Source: Pyropia haitanensis (lineage: Eukaryota; Rhodophyta; Bangiophyceae; Bangiales; Bangiaceae). From it: a stretch of DNA of 64,000 nucleotides. A program made the position numbers and the translations under genes. The DNA lies in contig SDUX01000002.1 of assembly GCA_008729055.1 (NCBI GenBank), positions 4,863,874-4,927,873 on the forward strand, in the 5' to 3' direction. Under the pieces are notes generated by a model. The model saw only the letters and a list, made by a program, of their open reading frames with translations. It was not told where the DNA came from and made no database searches. Of this stretch, positions 11,106-23,000 are shown piece after piece (positions within the stretch are counted from its first letter, which is position 1; the number at the start of each line of letters is the position of its first letter).

Positions 11106-13369
11106 CTACACCCGCACCGGCCCAATGTACGCAATGCTCCGCGGCACCGGTCCCCGCCCCGCAAACGACGGCCACCCCGCACGGGGCACCGGCTGCGCAA
11201 AGCCCGCCACCTCGGTGGAGCCCGGCATTGGCGCCCGCTGCAGCGCGTACGGGCTGATCGCCGCGCCACCGACGGCGGGCTCGACGGTCGCCTCGTTCGG
11301 GTCACGGAGCCCCCGGCCGGTGGCCTTGGCCTTGCGCGACCAGACGCGGATGTAGCTGACGTAAAAGACTTGGAAGCGCCAGGAGGGGGCGGGCAGGCCA
11401 AACCAGTTGGGCATCGTCTCCGAGTCCACCTTGACCGCCAGCGCCTGCTGGTGGTACACGTTGGGCATCTCCCGCACGCGGCGGCCGTTGAACAGCCAAA
11501 TGATCTGGGACTCGTCCCTGTGGGGGGGCGGTCAAGACGGAGAAGAAAAGAGCACGGGGGGGGGGGGGGGGGGGGGGGGTGGGGGTGAGGAGGGGGGGGG
11601 AAGCGGCGGTGTGCAAGCGTCTGGGTCAGTCGGTTTGTCCCCGCCACGGCGGAGAGGCGCCCGCCATCACCCGCGACGGCGGCGAGCGCGGACCGCCCGG
11701 CACGGGCGACAGCCGCAGCGCGGGCACCCCACGCGCGGTGGCGTACCCGCCCGACCCGCCCACCCACCCAGCTGTGCGACAGGCGCCCTGCCTCTCCGTC
11801 CGCCTCGGCCAGCCGCGTCGTCACCGCCGGCGGCTCTACAGCCGTGGCGGGGCACGCCCCCTCCCCCCCCCTTCCGTCCCCCCCTTCCCCCCCCCCCCAC
11901 TCCCCCCGCTCGTCCCAACGTACCAGTCGAGGGCGTAGATGTAAAAGCGGCTGACCAGCGGCACGCTGTTAAAGTAGTTGCCCGGCTGCGACAGCACCGT
12001 CCCCGGCGTAAAGTCCGTGCCCGTCCGCCGAAAGACGTGCATGTTCATAAACATGCCGTACGGGAAGCCCGGGCCGGGGCCGCCCACCCCGCCGCCAGAC
12101 AGCTCAAAGACGTCCAGCTCCGTCCAGTCGGTCGGCGTGTTCCACGACATCCAAAAGGACGATGAGATGACGCCCGTGCCGGGCCTGGCACCGCCGTCGC
12201 GTCGCGCAGACCGCGGGGGTGGCCCCGTGGCAACAGCCGCAGCGCGAGCGTCGCCGCACGCACGTGCGCACGTGGGGGACAAGGGGTGCGCACGTCAGTA
12301 CACGCCCGTCCTGCACGGGGCGGCCGGTCCATCGGGCCCCGCGCACGCGCACGGCAGCCACGCGGTCGTTGCGCAGCGGCGCGACCGCCAACCCCCCCCC
12401 GTGGCCCCTCTTCCCGCGCAGCCCCCCCCCCCTTCACGGCACCCCCCTCCGCGGCACCGCCTTGCCCACTGCCCCCTGCCCGTCGCGTTCCCCGCCCGAC
12501 GCCCGCCGCCGCCGCTGCACCCCCCCTCCCCCCCAACCGCAAACATACCGGGCGTGCGTCTGGAAGTAGCCGTAGCGGACGAGGTTCCGCGACTCGACAA
12601 ACGCGGTCGTCCAGTTGCCATACAGCCGCGGCTCGGCGGGCATGCCCGGCGGGTTGGGCGGGAACTCGTGCCGCGGGTCCCGCCGCGAGATGATCCGCAG
12701 CCGCCCTTGCAGCGACACCGCGTTGGACGCTTTGAAGACGGACGGCGCGCGGCCGAGCCTGGCGGGTCCTCCGTCCGGGGTCCGGTCGGGTGGGGGCGGG
12801 GGCGGGCACACCGCCCGGGGGCGGGGGGGGCCAACAGGCCAGCAGACCACAGCGATGGGCGTCAGCGCGTCCGTCCTCACCGAGCGGGCGCGTGGGCGCC
12901 ACACACCCGCGCGGCGGCGGCGGCGCGGCGCCCCTTGCGCGGCGGCCCATCCGCCGCTCGCCGTGTGCGCCCCCGCCGTGGCGGCCGCCCCCCTCGTCGC
13001 CCAGGCCGTCGCCACTCGCCCGCGCGCCGACGCGCGCGGCCGTCCCCCAACCAGCCGTCTCCACCCCACAGCCGCCGCAATCCCCCCCCTCCCCACCCCC
13101 CCCCATCCCCACCCCCACCCCCACCCCCCCCCTTCCAACCCCCAAACGTACCACCGCGGGTTGAGGTCACGCCACTTGGACAGGTCGAGGCGGTCAAACT
13201 CGTCCGACACGTCCCGGATTAGCGTCCAGTCAAACTGGCCGAGGCGGCCGTCAAACAGGTAGGGCCGCCGCTGCGCGGCGGCGGGCGCCGCCGTCGACGC
13301 AACGGCAATGACCGCGGCGGCGGCGGCGGCGGCGGCGGCCGCCAGGCGGCGGTAGGGTGACGGCGCCAT
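11106..13369 (-). CDS. Secreted GH16 glycoside hydrolase (agarase/carrageenase-like)
   Basis: Predicted endo-acting beta-galactan hydrolase or transglycosylase of family GH16, secreted to the cell wall. Four exons, read right to left: 13152-13369, 12549-12758, 11924-12184 and 11106-11517. The introns (393, 364 and 406 nt) are all phase 2 and begin GTACGT, GTATGT and GTACGT. The exons sum to 1101 nt (366 residues) with no frame break, which supports the model. Features are an Ala-rich signal peptide ending near AAAQ, DEFDRLDLSKW near residue 60 (typical GH16 N-terminal strand), and the catalytic ELDVFE at residues 165-170 (nucleophile Glu165, Asp167, acid/base Glu170). The C-terminal part includes YIYALDW and FNGRRVREMPN. 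A role in remodelling sulfated galactan walls would fit a red alga; substrate specificity cannot be read from the sequence. The family assignment is strong. Confidence 0.9.
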
Positions 13370-14144
13370 GGGCGGGTGCGGCGCAAGACGGGGGGGGGGG
13401 GGGGTGACGGCGGGTGTGGCGGGGGGGGCGCCGCGGCGAGCGCGGGCTGGGTGGAGCGTGGTGGTGGGAGGGGGGCAAAGGGGGGAGGGGGGGCAAGGGG
13501 GGGGGGGGGGCAGCACGGGGGGGGGGGGGAAGAGAGGCCTCTGCTAGATGGCGGTCGTCGCTGCAACGGCCCAGACCACCGCGCTTGCCGTGTCGCCAAC
13601 CGTGCCGCGCGCGCCGCTCTTGTCGTCGGCCTCGGCAGCCGCGGGCGGGCAGCGGCGGCACGCGCCGCACCGCCGCCGCCGCGCGGCGGCGGTGCCCGCA
13701 CCGCCCCACCGCGCGGCGCGCCGGCGCCGCGGCCGCGGCCGCCCCCCGGCGGCGGCCGCCTGCGGCGCCCCACTGTGGGGCGCGCGGCGTCCGGCGGCCG
13801 CCGCCGCCGCCCGCGTCGCGGGCGGCGGGCGGCGGCGGCGGCGCTCGCGAGGCCCGCGGCGCCGGCCCGCGGCGGTGGCGGCCCGGTCGGCCGGGCCGCG
13901 GCCGCCGCGGCGCCAGCCGCGGCGGCGGCGGCGGCGGCGCGCCGCGGCGGCGGCGGGCGCCGCGGCACTGGCCGCTGGGGGCGGCCGCGTCTGCGGGGCT
14001 GGCGCAGGGCGCCGCCCGCCCGCCGCAAGCGCGGGCGGCGGCCACGCGGTGGGCGCCGCGGGGGGGGGTTGGGGCTCCCGGCGGGAGGGGGTGCCGGCGG
14101 GTGGTTGGGGGGGGGGAGCCGCGCCGCGCGTGGCAGAGCATGCA
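13370..14144. other. GC-rich DNA upstream of GH16 gene, left flank of the transposon
   Basis: The GH16 promoter should lie here. The DNA contains G-runs (about 13390-13402 and 13498-13510) and extended CGG/GCC runs (about 13650-14050). Open frames exist on both strands but encode only Ala/Arg/Gly/Pro-rich sequence. Its last eight bases form a possible imperfect target-site duplication of the adjacent transposon. Confidence 0.5.
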
Positions 14145-14170
14145 TAAACACTCAAAAGTCCAGCATGCTC
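14145..14170 (+). repeat. Left terminal inverted repeat of the KDZ element
   Basis: Starts TAAACACTCAAAAGTCCAGC and continues ATGCTC. It pairs with the reverse complement of 24897-24921, the only difference being one extra A in an A-run. An inverted copy of its inner 18 bases recurs at 14243-14260, so the left end can also fold back on itself. Confidence 0.95.
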
Positions 14171-14260
14171 TCACGGTACCGTGAGGGCATCCAGCATGCT
14201 CCATCAAATCAGCGCTCAGGCCCAATCTGAGGGGGGGCTTCGGAGCATGCTGGACTTTTG
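14161..14260. repeat. Left subterminal repeats and 16-bp palindrome
   Basis: The core CAGCATGC (or its inverse) occurs at 14161, 14192 and 14245; matching cores occur near the right end at about 24839 (one base different), 24870 and 24899. A perfect palindrome, CTCACGGTACCGTGAG (14169-14184), sits between the first two. Such clustered subterminal motifs are typical transposase-binding regions; binding is inferred. Confidence 0.75.
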
Positions 14261-14504
14261 CCGCCCCCGTTTACAGCAGCAGCGCGCCCCTAGTTCCTGC
14301 TCCGCCCTCGATATTGGGGTCGGATTATTGGCCGGCCCTGGCTCCCGCTTTCCGGTGTGCACATTTCTGTGGCTCGAATATTGGTGGCTGCGTCGTGCCA
14401 CGTCGGCGGCCTGCGGTCAGCTCCCGCCCCCCCCTGGCGGTATCCCTGCTTCCCGCGCGGCGTGCGGCGGGCGCGGCGGGCGCGTGCTGCACGCTGGTTC
14501 CCGC

Positions 14505-14645
14505 GCTTCCTGCCGGCTACGCCGGCTACGGGGCACCCCTACGCTTCCCGCGCTTCCTGCGGGCTACGCCGGCTACGGGGCACCCCTACGCTTCCCGCGC
14601 TTCCTGCGGGCTACGCCGGCTACGGGGCACCCCTACGCTTCCCGC
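14505..14645. repeat. 47-bp tandem repeat, three copies, in the transposon 5' region
   Basis: Three copies of a 47-bp unit beginning GCTTCCTGCGGGCTACGCCG and ending CTTCCCGC occur at 14505-14551, 14552-14598 and 14599-14645. They differ at one position (the first copy has CCGG for CGGG). They lie about 260 bp upstream of the protease ORF start chosen here. Confidence 0.92.
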
Positions 14646-14902
14646 GTCGGTGATGGAGCGTCCTTCCCGCGCTGCTGATGCGGCGTCGTCCCCGGACGTC
14701 TCCCGCGTTGGGCCGCAGGTGGCCTGCTACCAGCGGTGGTCTACAGCGGCATTGCACAGGTGATGGTGCGTTCCTGCTTCTGCTGCGTGCGCGCGCGGCC
14801 CAGCCCCGTCCCATCTCACCGCACCCATCCCCCCTTCACCGTGCTGCTCGCTGCCATCACGCAGCGCGCTCTGTTGCGGCGCCGTGGACGTGTGGTCGGT
14901 CC

Positions 14903-17900
14903 ATGGATGCGGCACATGGCTCCGCTGGCGAGGATGTGGTTGGGGGTGGAGCTTATGTTCCTTTCAACTCACAGCAGGCTTCTCCGTTCCCTCTGTCCCA
15001 GCTTACGTCTCAGGTCACACTTCCTGGTTTTTCTCACCTGTGTCGCAGCGGCGTCCTATCGCGCGATGCGTATGCGCATGGTGGACTTCCTCGGCTTGGT
15101 CCGCTGCCAGCACCGCTGCCTGGGAGCAGTCACCTGGGGTTGCCGATTACTTCTCTGGCGTCCGGATCACCACTTGTGTCTGGACCGTGGTCGCAGCTGC
15201 CACCATTGAACTTCTCCCAGGCCAACGATGGCGTCAGCTTCGGACCGGACGGCGGCCGACCAGCGCGCGCGTGTGAGGTTCCTTTGTCAGCGGTACCCGC
15301 GGCATTGCCCGCTGTTGGGCCCACTCTCGTTCAGCGCGGCGCTGACGCTGTCGCCAGTGCTCGCTTGCCGGTCCTTCCACAACCTATGACTGGGTTGGAT
15401 GACGACGGTTGGGCCCTTTCCCAAGGCTTGCCTTTCTCGTCGACGCCAGCTGCCGCGCCTCATCCCCCGTCATTGGGGTCGCCGTCTTATGGTTCGTCAA
15501 CGCTGCCTACTCCCGCTGGCTCTTCCTTGACTACGCCGTTGACGCTGTCCCAAGTGGCTGATGCACGTGTAGCTACAAGCCCCGAGCTCTCGGACTCCCT
15601 TGCGCTCGCTTCTGGTGCTGTGACCTCTTCTCAGCAAGCTCGCGAAGACCTGGAGTGCATTCCTTCTACGAGGGGTGGGGCGCTTCCAACCGGCGGCACT
15701 CCCGCAGCTTCACCATCTACCCCGTCGACAGGCGCCAACGCCGTGCTGTCTCGTCCGTCATCTTCTGCAGCCCGCTCCGCACCGGGTAGCACTGCCTCGC
15801 CTCCCTCTGCGCCTGCACCACGAACATCATCTTCTCCACGTACCCGACCGGCAGACATAAATGCCGCACCGTCGCCCACGTCGTCTCCTGCAACTCTGTC
15901 TGCACCGGGTAGTACCGCTCAACCGCCCTCTACGCCTGCCCCATCATCATCAACACCCGTCCGCCCTGCTGCCGGCTCCTCCGTGCCCTCCTCTGTGGCG
16001 TCGCAGCCAGCGAGCTCAACACCACCGTCTTCATCGCCTGCTGCAGGCACGCAGCAGGTGGTGCCCGTCTCGCTGGGCCCGGGTGGTATTGGGTTGCTGC
16101 AGGCCATTGCGACCCTTGCTCGGCAACTGGTGGACGGACACCGCGGCCCTGTCAAGCTCACCGGCTTCTACGCGGTGCTTCAGGCAGGAAGAGAAGACGG
16201 TCGCCCGAGCAGCATTATTATTGACTGCTACGGCGGGAAGAAGACCGTGGAGGAGCAGGACCTGATCATGGCTGAATGGCGACAGCGACGCGTGCCGCCA
16301 CCAAGCGCCCAAGGAGAGCCTGGGGTACCCGCAACGTTGAAGAAGCCCACCACCCAGCCGAAGAATGACGCCACCGTCAACGACGGCGATGGAGACGCTG
16401 CAAGCGGCAGTGACAACGCGGACATCGAGGTCTACCCTGACGTGGTGATGAACAGCGCAGATCTGTTGCTGTCCCTGCCAACGGCCAAGAAGGGCCTCAA
16501 GGCGCTTTCGAAGGCGGACCTCACCGCTGTACTATCCAGTTGCGGGTTGCGGACCTACAAGCAGCTGACCTACAACATCGTCAAGGCCATCTTCAAGGCG
16601 GCTTTTTCGGTCATCATCGGGCGGGGCGTGCGCAAGGGTGACTTTTCATGGTCGCTCGCGACGCCGCCCGAGCTGTTGCTTAACACGTGGAGCATGGACG
16701 GGACTACCGTCGTCGTGGATGGCGGGTGCTTCATCCCACCAGACAGCGGAAACGCGAGCCAGCGTGGCGCTGGGATTGAGAAGAAGCGGGTTGCCTTGTG
16801 CGTCGCTGCTCACGTCTCTCCGTTCTGGAACGCCGTCATGCGCGGTTACTTCAAGCGGAGTCCGGTCAACAAGCTGGCATTGCCAAAGCGGTTCAGAGCC
16901 AGTGACGACGCGTTTGCCAACGCGAACGGCAGAGGAGCTCGAAAGAACAAGGTACGTAAGCTGAGCCGAATCGCTAAAGCCAAGGGAGCTGGCAAGGCTG
17001 CAGGCGGCGAGGAGGCGCCTGCGGTGTCGGCTGACGAGTACAAGTCGGACGCAGACATTGAGATGCCCGTAGCTGCCGTCAACATCTCCCAGCTAGCAGT
17101 CGCCACAACCTCATTCCGGCTTGACGAGCTCTTGGCGCTCGACTTGTGCCCGGTTCTTCCCCCCTCGACGACTGTGTCTGTCGTGTACGTCCCTGACGCT
17201 GAGTTTGAAGCTGTTTGCTTGGCGGAGGGCGCGCTGCGAGTTGTGTTGCCGCCGGAGCTGATTAAGCGGGCTTTTGGTCTGTTGAGCGCCACTGCCCGGT
17301 CCAGCGGTGCGGTGGAGCTGGATGGCCCGTCTCTTCCTGGCTCAAGAGGGGCTGCGAAAACAAGTGGTGGTGCGCCGGCGGCATCGCCCGTAGTGTCCAT
17401 TGCCGTGGGCAAGCATCCGCCGGTGCGATGCTCTGCTGCTTCGCTCGCGCACATGTCGTCGGTGGTGTCCCTGAACGAGCAGCTCAAGAGGTGCGCCTCG
17501 TTTTACTCGTGGCTGCAAGGGCTACGGCAGAGTACGGCACCGTTTCCTTGGGAGCTGGAGTTTCTCGTCGGTGGTCGTGTCTCCGTGGCGGACGCTGCTG
17601 CACAAGTCATCTCCGCGTGCGAGAAGCAGCGCGTCGGTGACTCGGCCTGGAAGTACTTCCATGCGAGCGCAGGCGCCCGTGGGGATGTGGCGGGGTCTAA
17701 CCTGTACGGTGGCTGCACGGTGACATACTCTGACATCATCCTGGGAGGTCAGAAGGCGTACATGACCAACGCCGTGCTCGACGCTGCCCTGGTGGAGATG
17801 CGGTTGCACAGCGCGCTGCGCATCATGCCCGCCTATGTGCTTCTCACGGGTCAGTCTTCTTCGTTCACTACTTGCCACGAGAAGAGGGTGGACGAGCAAC

Positions 17901-18382
17901 ACGCCATTTGCAAGATCAAGGAGATCTACGACGTCATGCCGCCTGCACGGTACGAGCGCTTCCTCATGATGCTCAACCTGGTGGGGCAGCATTGGATGTC
18001 AGCTGAGGTGCTACCCAAGGGCGAAATCAACATCTTCGACTCGCTGGACGGCGCGTTTGCGAAGGAGAAGGACTTTGCGGTCGCCAGAGTGAAGCTGTTT
18101 GCCCAAGAGATATGCCGCCTGCGGAGGATGGAGGAGCAAGCAGCGCCTCTGGTGGAGAAGTGGCAGGTCACGTACGTCAACGCGCCTGCACAGGCGGACG
18201 GTTACAACTGCGGGCCTTTTGCTTTGGGACATATATGGTGTGCCGCCAATGGCTTCCGCCTGGGTGACTTGTCGTACGTTGTTGGTGACCACCTTCGCCT
18301 TGGTATTTTACTGACCCTCTTGGAGTGCGGGAGGCGGTACGAGGAGGGGCGGCTTTCAGCGTTGCCGCCACAACAGGTATAA
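14903..18382 (+). CDS. Transposon ORF1: SAP-like plus Ulp1 (C48) cysteine protease protein
   Basis: Uninterrupted ORF of 1159 residues. The open frame extends further upstream (to about 14678), but ATG 14903 has a good context (CCATGG) and precedes the first non-low-complexity sequence. Residues 1-400 are Ser/Pro/Thr-rich. Around residues 525-565 the pattern KALSKADLTAVLSSCGL resembles a SAP DNA-binding helix pair. The C-terminal part is a Ulp1/SENP-type protease domain with His1030 (GQHWMSAEV), Asp1046 (IFDSLDG), Gln1097 and Cys1103 (QADGYNCGPF), in the order and spacing of clan CE. In the host family these enzymes remove SUMO-like modifiers; in transposons the substrate is unknown. Encoded convergently with the transposase, 1.6 kb apart. 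Confidence 0.86.
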   Translation: MDAAHGSAGEDVVGGGAYVPFNSQQASPFPLSQLTSQVTLPGFSHLCRSGVLSRDAYAHGGLPRLGPLPAPLPGSSHLGLPITSLASGSPLVSGPWSQLPPLNFSQANDGVSFGPDGGRPARACEVPLSAVPAALPAVGPTLVQRGADAVASARLPVLPQPMTGLDDDGWALSQGLPFSSTPAAAPHPPSLGSPSYGSSTLPTPAGSSLTTPLTLSQVADARVATSPELSDSLALASGAVTSSQQAREDLECIPSTRGGALPTGGTPAASPSTPSTGANAVLSRPSSSAARSAPGSTASPPSAPAPRTSSSPRTRPADINAAPSPTSSPATLSAPGSTAQPPSTPAPSSSTPVRPAAGSSVPSSVASQPASSTPPSSSPAAGTQQVVPVSLGPGGIGLLQAIATLARQLVDGHRGPVKLTGFYAVLQAGREDGRPSSIIIDCYGGKKTVEEQDLIMAEWRQRRVPPPSAQGEPGVPATLKKPTTQPKNDATVNDGDGDAASGSDNADIEVYPDVVMNSADLLLSLPTAKKGLKALSKADLTAVLSSCGLRTYKQLTYNIVKAIFKAAFSVIIGRGVRKGDFSWSLATPPELLLNTWSMDGTTVVVDGGCFIPPDSGNASQRGAGIEKKRVALCVAAHVSPFWNAVMRGYFKRSPVNKLALPKRFRASDDAFANANGRGARKNKVRKLSRIAKAKGAGKAAGGEEAPAVSADEYKSDADIEMPVAAVNISQLAVATTSFRLDELLALDLCPVLPPSTTVSVVYVPDAEFEAVCLAEGALRVVLPPELIKRAFGLLSATARSSGAVELDGPSLPGSRGAAKTSGGAPAASPVVSIAVGKHPPVRCSAASLAHMSSVVSLNEQLKRCASFYSWLQGLRQSTAPFPWELEFLVGGRVSVADAAAQVISACEKQRVGDSAWKYFHASAGARGDVAGSNLYGGCTVTYSDIILGGQKAYMTNAVLDAALVEMRLHSALRIMPAYVLLTGQSSSFTTCHEKRVDEQHAICKIKEIYDVMPPARYERFLMMLNLVGQHWMSAEVLPKGEINIFDSLDGAFAKEKDFAVARVKLFAQEICRLRRMEEQAAPLVEKWQVTYVNAPAQADGYNCGPFALGHIWCAANGFRLGDLSYVVGDHLRLGILLTLLECGRRYEEGRLSALPPQQV

Positions 18383-20007
18383 ACGGAGCATGTGCTGTTT
18401 ACTTGTACTAGCTTCTCCCCTTCTCCATGTTATCTCTCATGGTGCACCCGCCCAGGAGCGTGAAGTGAATCCGTAGGCCAGTGACTGCATGGCGGGAAGC
18501 CTACGTCAAAGAACCGTGGGCGACAAGAGAGCGCGTGGCGTGCACGCGACGCAGGCCGGGAGGAGCACTGGCGGTGGGGAGTCGGTCCGGCACGACCGTG
18601 ATGAGAGTGATTGCAGGACTGCCGCGGAGCCGCCACCCACCGCGACCGCGCGCGTGCATTATGCGCGGTGAGAAGGGGAGAACGGTGGGCGTGCTTGGCG
18701 GTCGCAGGGCGGGGCGGCAGCGGCGGGCGGCGGCGGCGGCGCGCGGCGGTCGGTGCTGGCCGATCGTCGTTGCCGCGGGTCCTCCATCGGCCGCGGGCCG
18801 GTACGAGGCTGCGGGTGGTGCACGTTTGCCGTCGGCGACCCCGCCCTCCCCCCTTCCTCGCGCGCAGCGGTCGCCAAAGCGAAGGGGTGAATAAGACGGG
18901 GGCCTGCGGGGGTGTCCCCGGCGCCTCTTCGCAACCGCCCACGGAGCAGCTGTGCACCAGCCCGAGGCATTGAGGGGCGAGGAGGGCACGAAATGGCCGA
19001 TGAAGCAGGTGGGGAGTGGTGACGGACAGAGGGACTGTTGGGATTGGGGTGTAGGGCACGGGCTGGGGGGCTGTCCAGTCGGCCGGGGAAGAGCTAATAG
19101 CAGCCGAATGGTATGATCCTGAGAGGCCTGATGACCAGGTCTGCCTGTGGCACGGGGCTCCGGATTGCTTCTAACACAGTGCTCCTGACAGGGTGCGCCA
19201 CCCAGGATACCTAACGATTTGGTACAGATTGGAAGGATGACCATGCCGCAGCGGTCGGGGCTTACGTCGCTTGCTGGGGTGCAATCCATCTGTGCACCCC
19301 CGCCTTGTAGCCAGAGTTGTGCTGCAGGCAACTTGTGTACACCTGTCGCGCATCCATCTCGGCTCACCGATGCCAAAGCGCCAAAGCATACCTGTTCATG
19401 AATGAGTGTGGCATTCGGAGTGGACGAGACACAGCACTGAAACGCATCAGCGAGGGTACTGCAGACAGCATATTCTAGGAGAGAGCCCAGTCGTGCCGCA
19501 AGTGCTAGTGAGGGCAGCCCGCTGTGTATGAAACCACAAAACAAGTGCCTGTGGGGGTGTCACTTGGCGACCTTCCTGACGTGCGCGATGTAGAGAGGAC
19601 CCAGTCAGCCTGCACCAGCCCCATACCAATGGGGAACCTGCCGTGCCAGTCTTGCACCACTCCAGTCGATGCGAACTGGACGACATGCTTCATTCAGCAC
19701 AGACACAATGGCCACCCCATGTCGACCACCTACCCACGTCCTGGCGCTGAACGGCGCATCGACGCCACCCATGCAAGCGGTCACGGTCACCCAGTTTGGG
19801 TCATGCGTCGTCTTGCATCACCCTGACAGGAGGGTTACGGAGACGGAGGCGCGCCCCTCAGCTTCTCTCCTTGTACGCCTACCCCTCTGGTCTGTCTTCT
19901 TCCTAAAACTACTGTTCGCACTGACTATCCCACTCGCACACCGCTCTCCTATGACCGGCGTCCTTCAGCTCGTGAGCAGTCGCTATGTTTGAACAAGATC
20001 ATGCAGT
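18383..20007. other. Intergenic spacer between the convergent transposon ORFs
   Basis: No ORF here shows recognisable domains or convincing protein character. Composition is moderate (less GC-extreme than host DNA). It presumably contains the 3' ends of both transposon transcripts. I saw no inverted repeat that would mark a nested element. Confidence 0.55.
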
Positions 20008-23000
20008 TTATTCTGATTCTCGGTCCACGTGCGTCCGTCGATACCACTCGGGCCACCTCATCCTTGTATACTTGGTGGACTCATCGCGGTACATGGCGAT
20101 GACGTTTGAAAGCGCTTGTTGGTAGACCGTGAAAATGATGAAGGCGTTCTGCTTCATCTGGCGTAAATGGTGCTGCTGCCGCCGCGACATGGCGTTGCGC
20201 TCCTCAGACGAAGACGTGTTGGTGCCGTCCATGGACACGTACGCGTCAGGTGACATCGCCTTGCTGCACAGCGTGTGGTTCTTGCGCCAATGGAAGCGGT
20301 CAACCCGAAGCGCCACCGTCTTGGCCACGAGCGGGAGGCGCACCAACGCCGTTTTTTGCGTTGCGCACGCAAAGTCGTACACAATGATGTCCGGAAGGGT
20401 GGCAAACCGCTGCACAACGAACTCAATCGGCATCCGCTGGCTCTCCGACCTGTCGAGCACCACGACCCCCAAGCACTTGGGGTGTGAGCAGGTACAAAAC
20501 CCGCCAAACGTTCCGCCGGTATGGCTCTGCTGCTTGCCCATCTCATGTTGGCAGCTGGGCGCGTCCGTCTGGGCGCTCGAGCCGCCGACAAACACTGGCA
20601 GCGCCCGCAGCTTCGGCAGCCCCGGCGCCCACACACCAGTCTTGAGGAAGTCCTCCGGTTGGCCGATGGGCAGCCCGTACGCCTCGGCGTAGGCAGCGGC
20701 TGAAGCTGGCTGATTAAGCCACGTCGTCTCAAACTGCCGAGGCGTAAAGGCGTGCTGCGGGTGCGCCAGCGCCATTGCTCGCTTGGTGTAGACCCCCTCT
20801 TCGTTGTCATCATCTCCGTCCGAGCTGGTACTGCACGTCTCCATAAACTGGCCGTCGTCGGGGGCCTGCGCCGCCGCCACGAAGTCGTCGTAGTCCTCCC
20901 GCGTCTCCATGATGGCTAGCAAGAGCCGGGCGAACACCAGCCGACTCGACGGATCAGCGCAGAGCGCCGGGCCCAGACAGGCGACAGCGCCTCGCAGAAG
21001 ACGTAGCTCAGTGACGTCACCGGCGCCCAAAGCGCCTGAAAGCTTGTCAATCGAGAAGTCATCGTCGAGGAGGCAGAAGAACACCGCCTCAATCGCCGAC
21101 CAGTTGCCGCCTGGGGCCCACACGGTGAAGGGGTCCACAACAACTGCCCGCGTGAAGTCCAGTACCTTCAAAGCAGACGCCGCCGTGCCGGGAACGCCCT
21201 GCCTTAGCGGGAACACCAGCTGGCGCACGTGCGTAGCAGCGCTGGTCCCACCCGTGTCCGCCAGCGCTGGCTCGGCGAAGCGCTGAGCGTAGGTAAGCAG
21301 GGGCGCATCATCGTCCCACACCCTCGCCGGCGGCTGGTACTGGCGCACCACACCAAAATCCTCGTCGAGCGCGCCTTGCACCCCTCCCGCATCACCGCTG
21401 TCGGAGCCGTCTCCATCGCTGGCCCAGGCATCGTCAGCCTCTGCGGCAGCCGCAGGTCCGTCCCCTCTGACACCAGCCGGCACGGCGTCACTCTCAATGG
21501 ACGGGGAGTCAACCCCGCCCGCGATCTCGTCAGAGTCATCCGATAGATCAGCTGCGGCTGCGTGGACAGCCTCCATAAGAGCACTGGGCACACGGCGACG
21601 AAGGTCGACCGGGGCGCCGATGATGTCCATGGCGACAGCACGAGCGCCGCGACGGCACATGAAGAACCAGCGCAAAAACTCAATCAGCTCGATTCTGACG
21701 CCGCCGTCCTGCACGGGATCCCATCCGCGCTCACTTCGACCCGAGTTCTTGGGCGGCGCACTGCCCGCGAACGTCGTCTCCAGTCCGTTGACCCTCACAT
21801 AGCCCGTCAGCACAACAAACGCCATGACGCTGCCGCGCATCGCGGTGATGGTAGTGATGTTGTTGCGGGTGGACGATATGGCGCTGGACATGGCACCGCC
21901 GAGCGCCTTCGCTAGCGCTTCGTCGTTGATGACGTGGGCATAAGTCGACGCCCGCGCAATAGGAGACACCGACACCCCCGTGCGCACGAACGGCAGCATG
22001 AACTTGAGCCGGTAGCCCAGCTGCAAACCGTCAAAACAAATGATGGAGTAGCTGCCGTCCGAGCGCACGCACCGCTTGCACCGCGTCACTGCCGCAGGAA
22101 GCCCAGCTATTACCAGGGACAGGTACAAAACGATGGCCTTACGCAGCGTGCTTACGGAGCCCAGCGCTTCCGTCGCGTCGGGAAACACGAAGTCTTCGCA
22201 CAGCTCCCGGTACGCCTCGCGCAGGTAGGCGGACGAACGCAGGGAGCATCCATTACGGGATAAGTTGACCGCCGACTCAAACAGAAACACCTCCGAGTAG
22301 GCTGTTGACGACGACGTGAACACGATGCCTCGATTGCAGCCGCTTGGGATGACCCTGTAGTTGCACCGGCTGCACCGCCAAACGTAGATGACGCCTTTGG
22401 CCACTCCTTCCCCACACTCAACCAGCACGTCCCGCCTTGCCAGCCCGGACTCTCGCCGGACATCGCAGTAAGGGCACGCGTCCGCGGCCGGAAAAAACAG
22501 CACAATCGATGGATCTTGTAGAGAGCGCAGAATGGCGGCGCGCTCCACCTGCGCGGCACGAGGCGGCACAATGTGCCTCGGTCGTATTGACTGCGGCATC
22601 TGCTTGCTTCGGTTGACCGCCACGTCCTTGGTAGCCGCCCCGACAGAGTCTGGCAGCGGCCCCAGCTCCCCTGACAGAGGACTGGATCCACCTGGTGCAG
22701 CAGCCACCTCGTCATCGCCTTCGCCCCCATCGGTTGCCGAGTCCGAGTCAGATCCGCTCCCCGGCGCGCTTCCAGCTGCCCGCCGAGCCGCTGCGGTTGC
22801 CGCAGACGCATGATGGCAGCTTCCATCCGATGTGCGGCACGAGTAGCAAATCCAGTTGGCAGCCCGAGTCTTTCTCACCACAGCGAACGGCCAGCTACCG
22901 CCAGGCATGCGTACTACGCACGTGGATGGCCCATAAAGTACTGCACGGCCGACCGCCCGTGAACGCATCCGCAGAGAAGCACTCAAGACCTCAAACAGAT

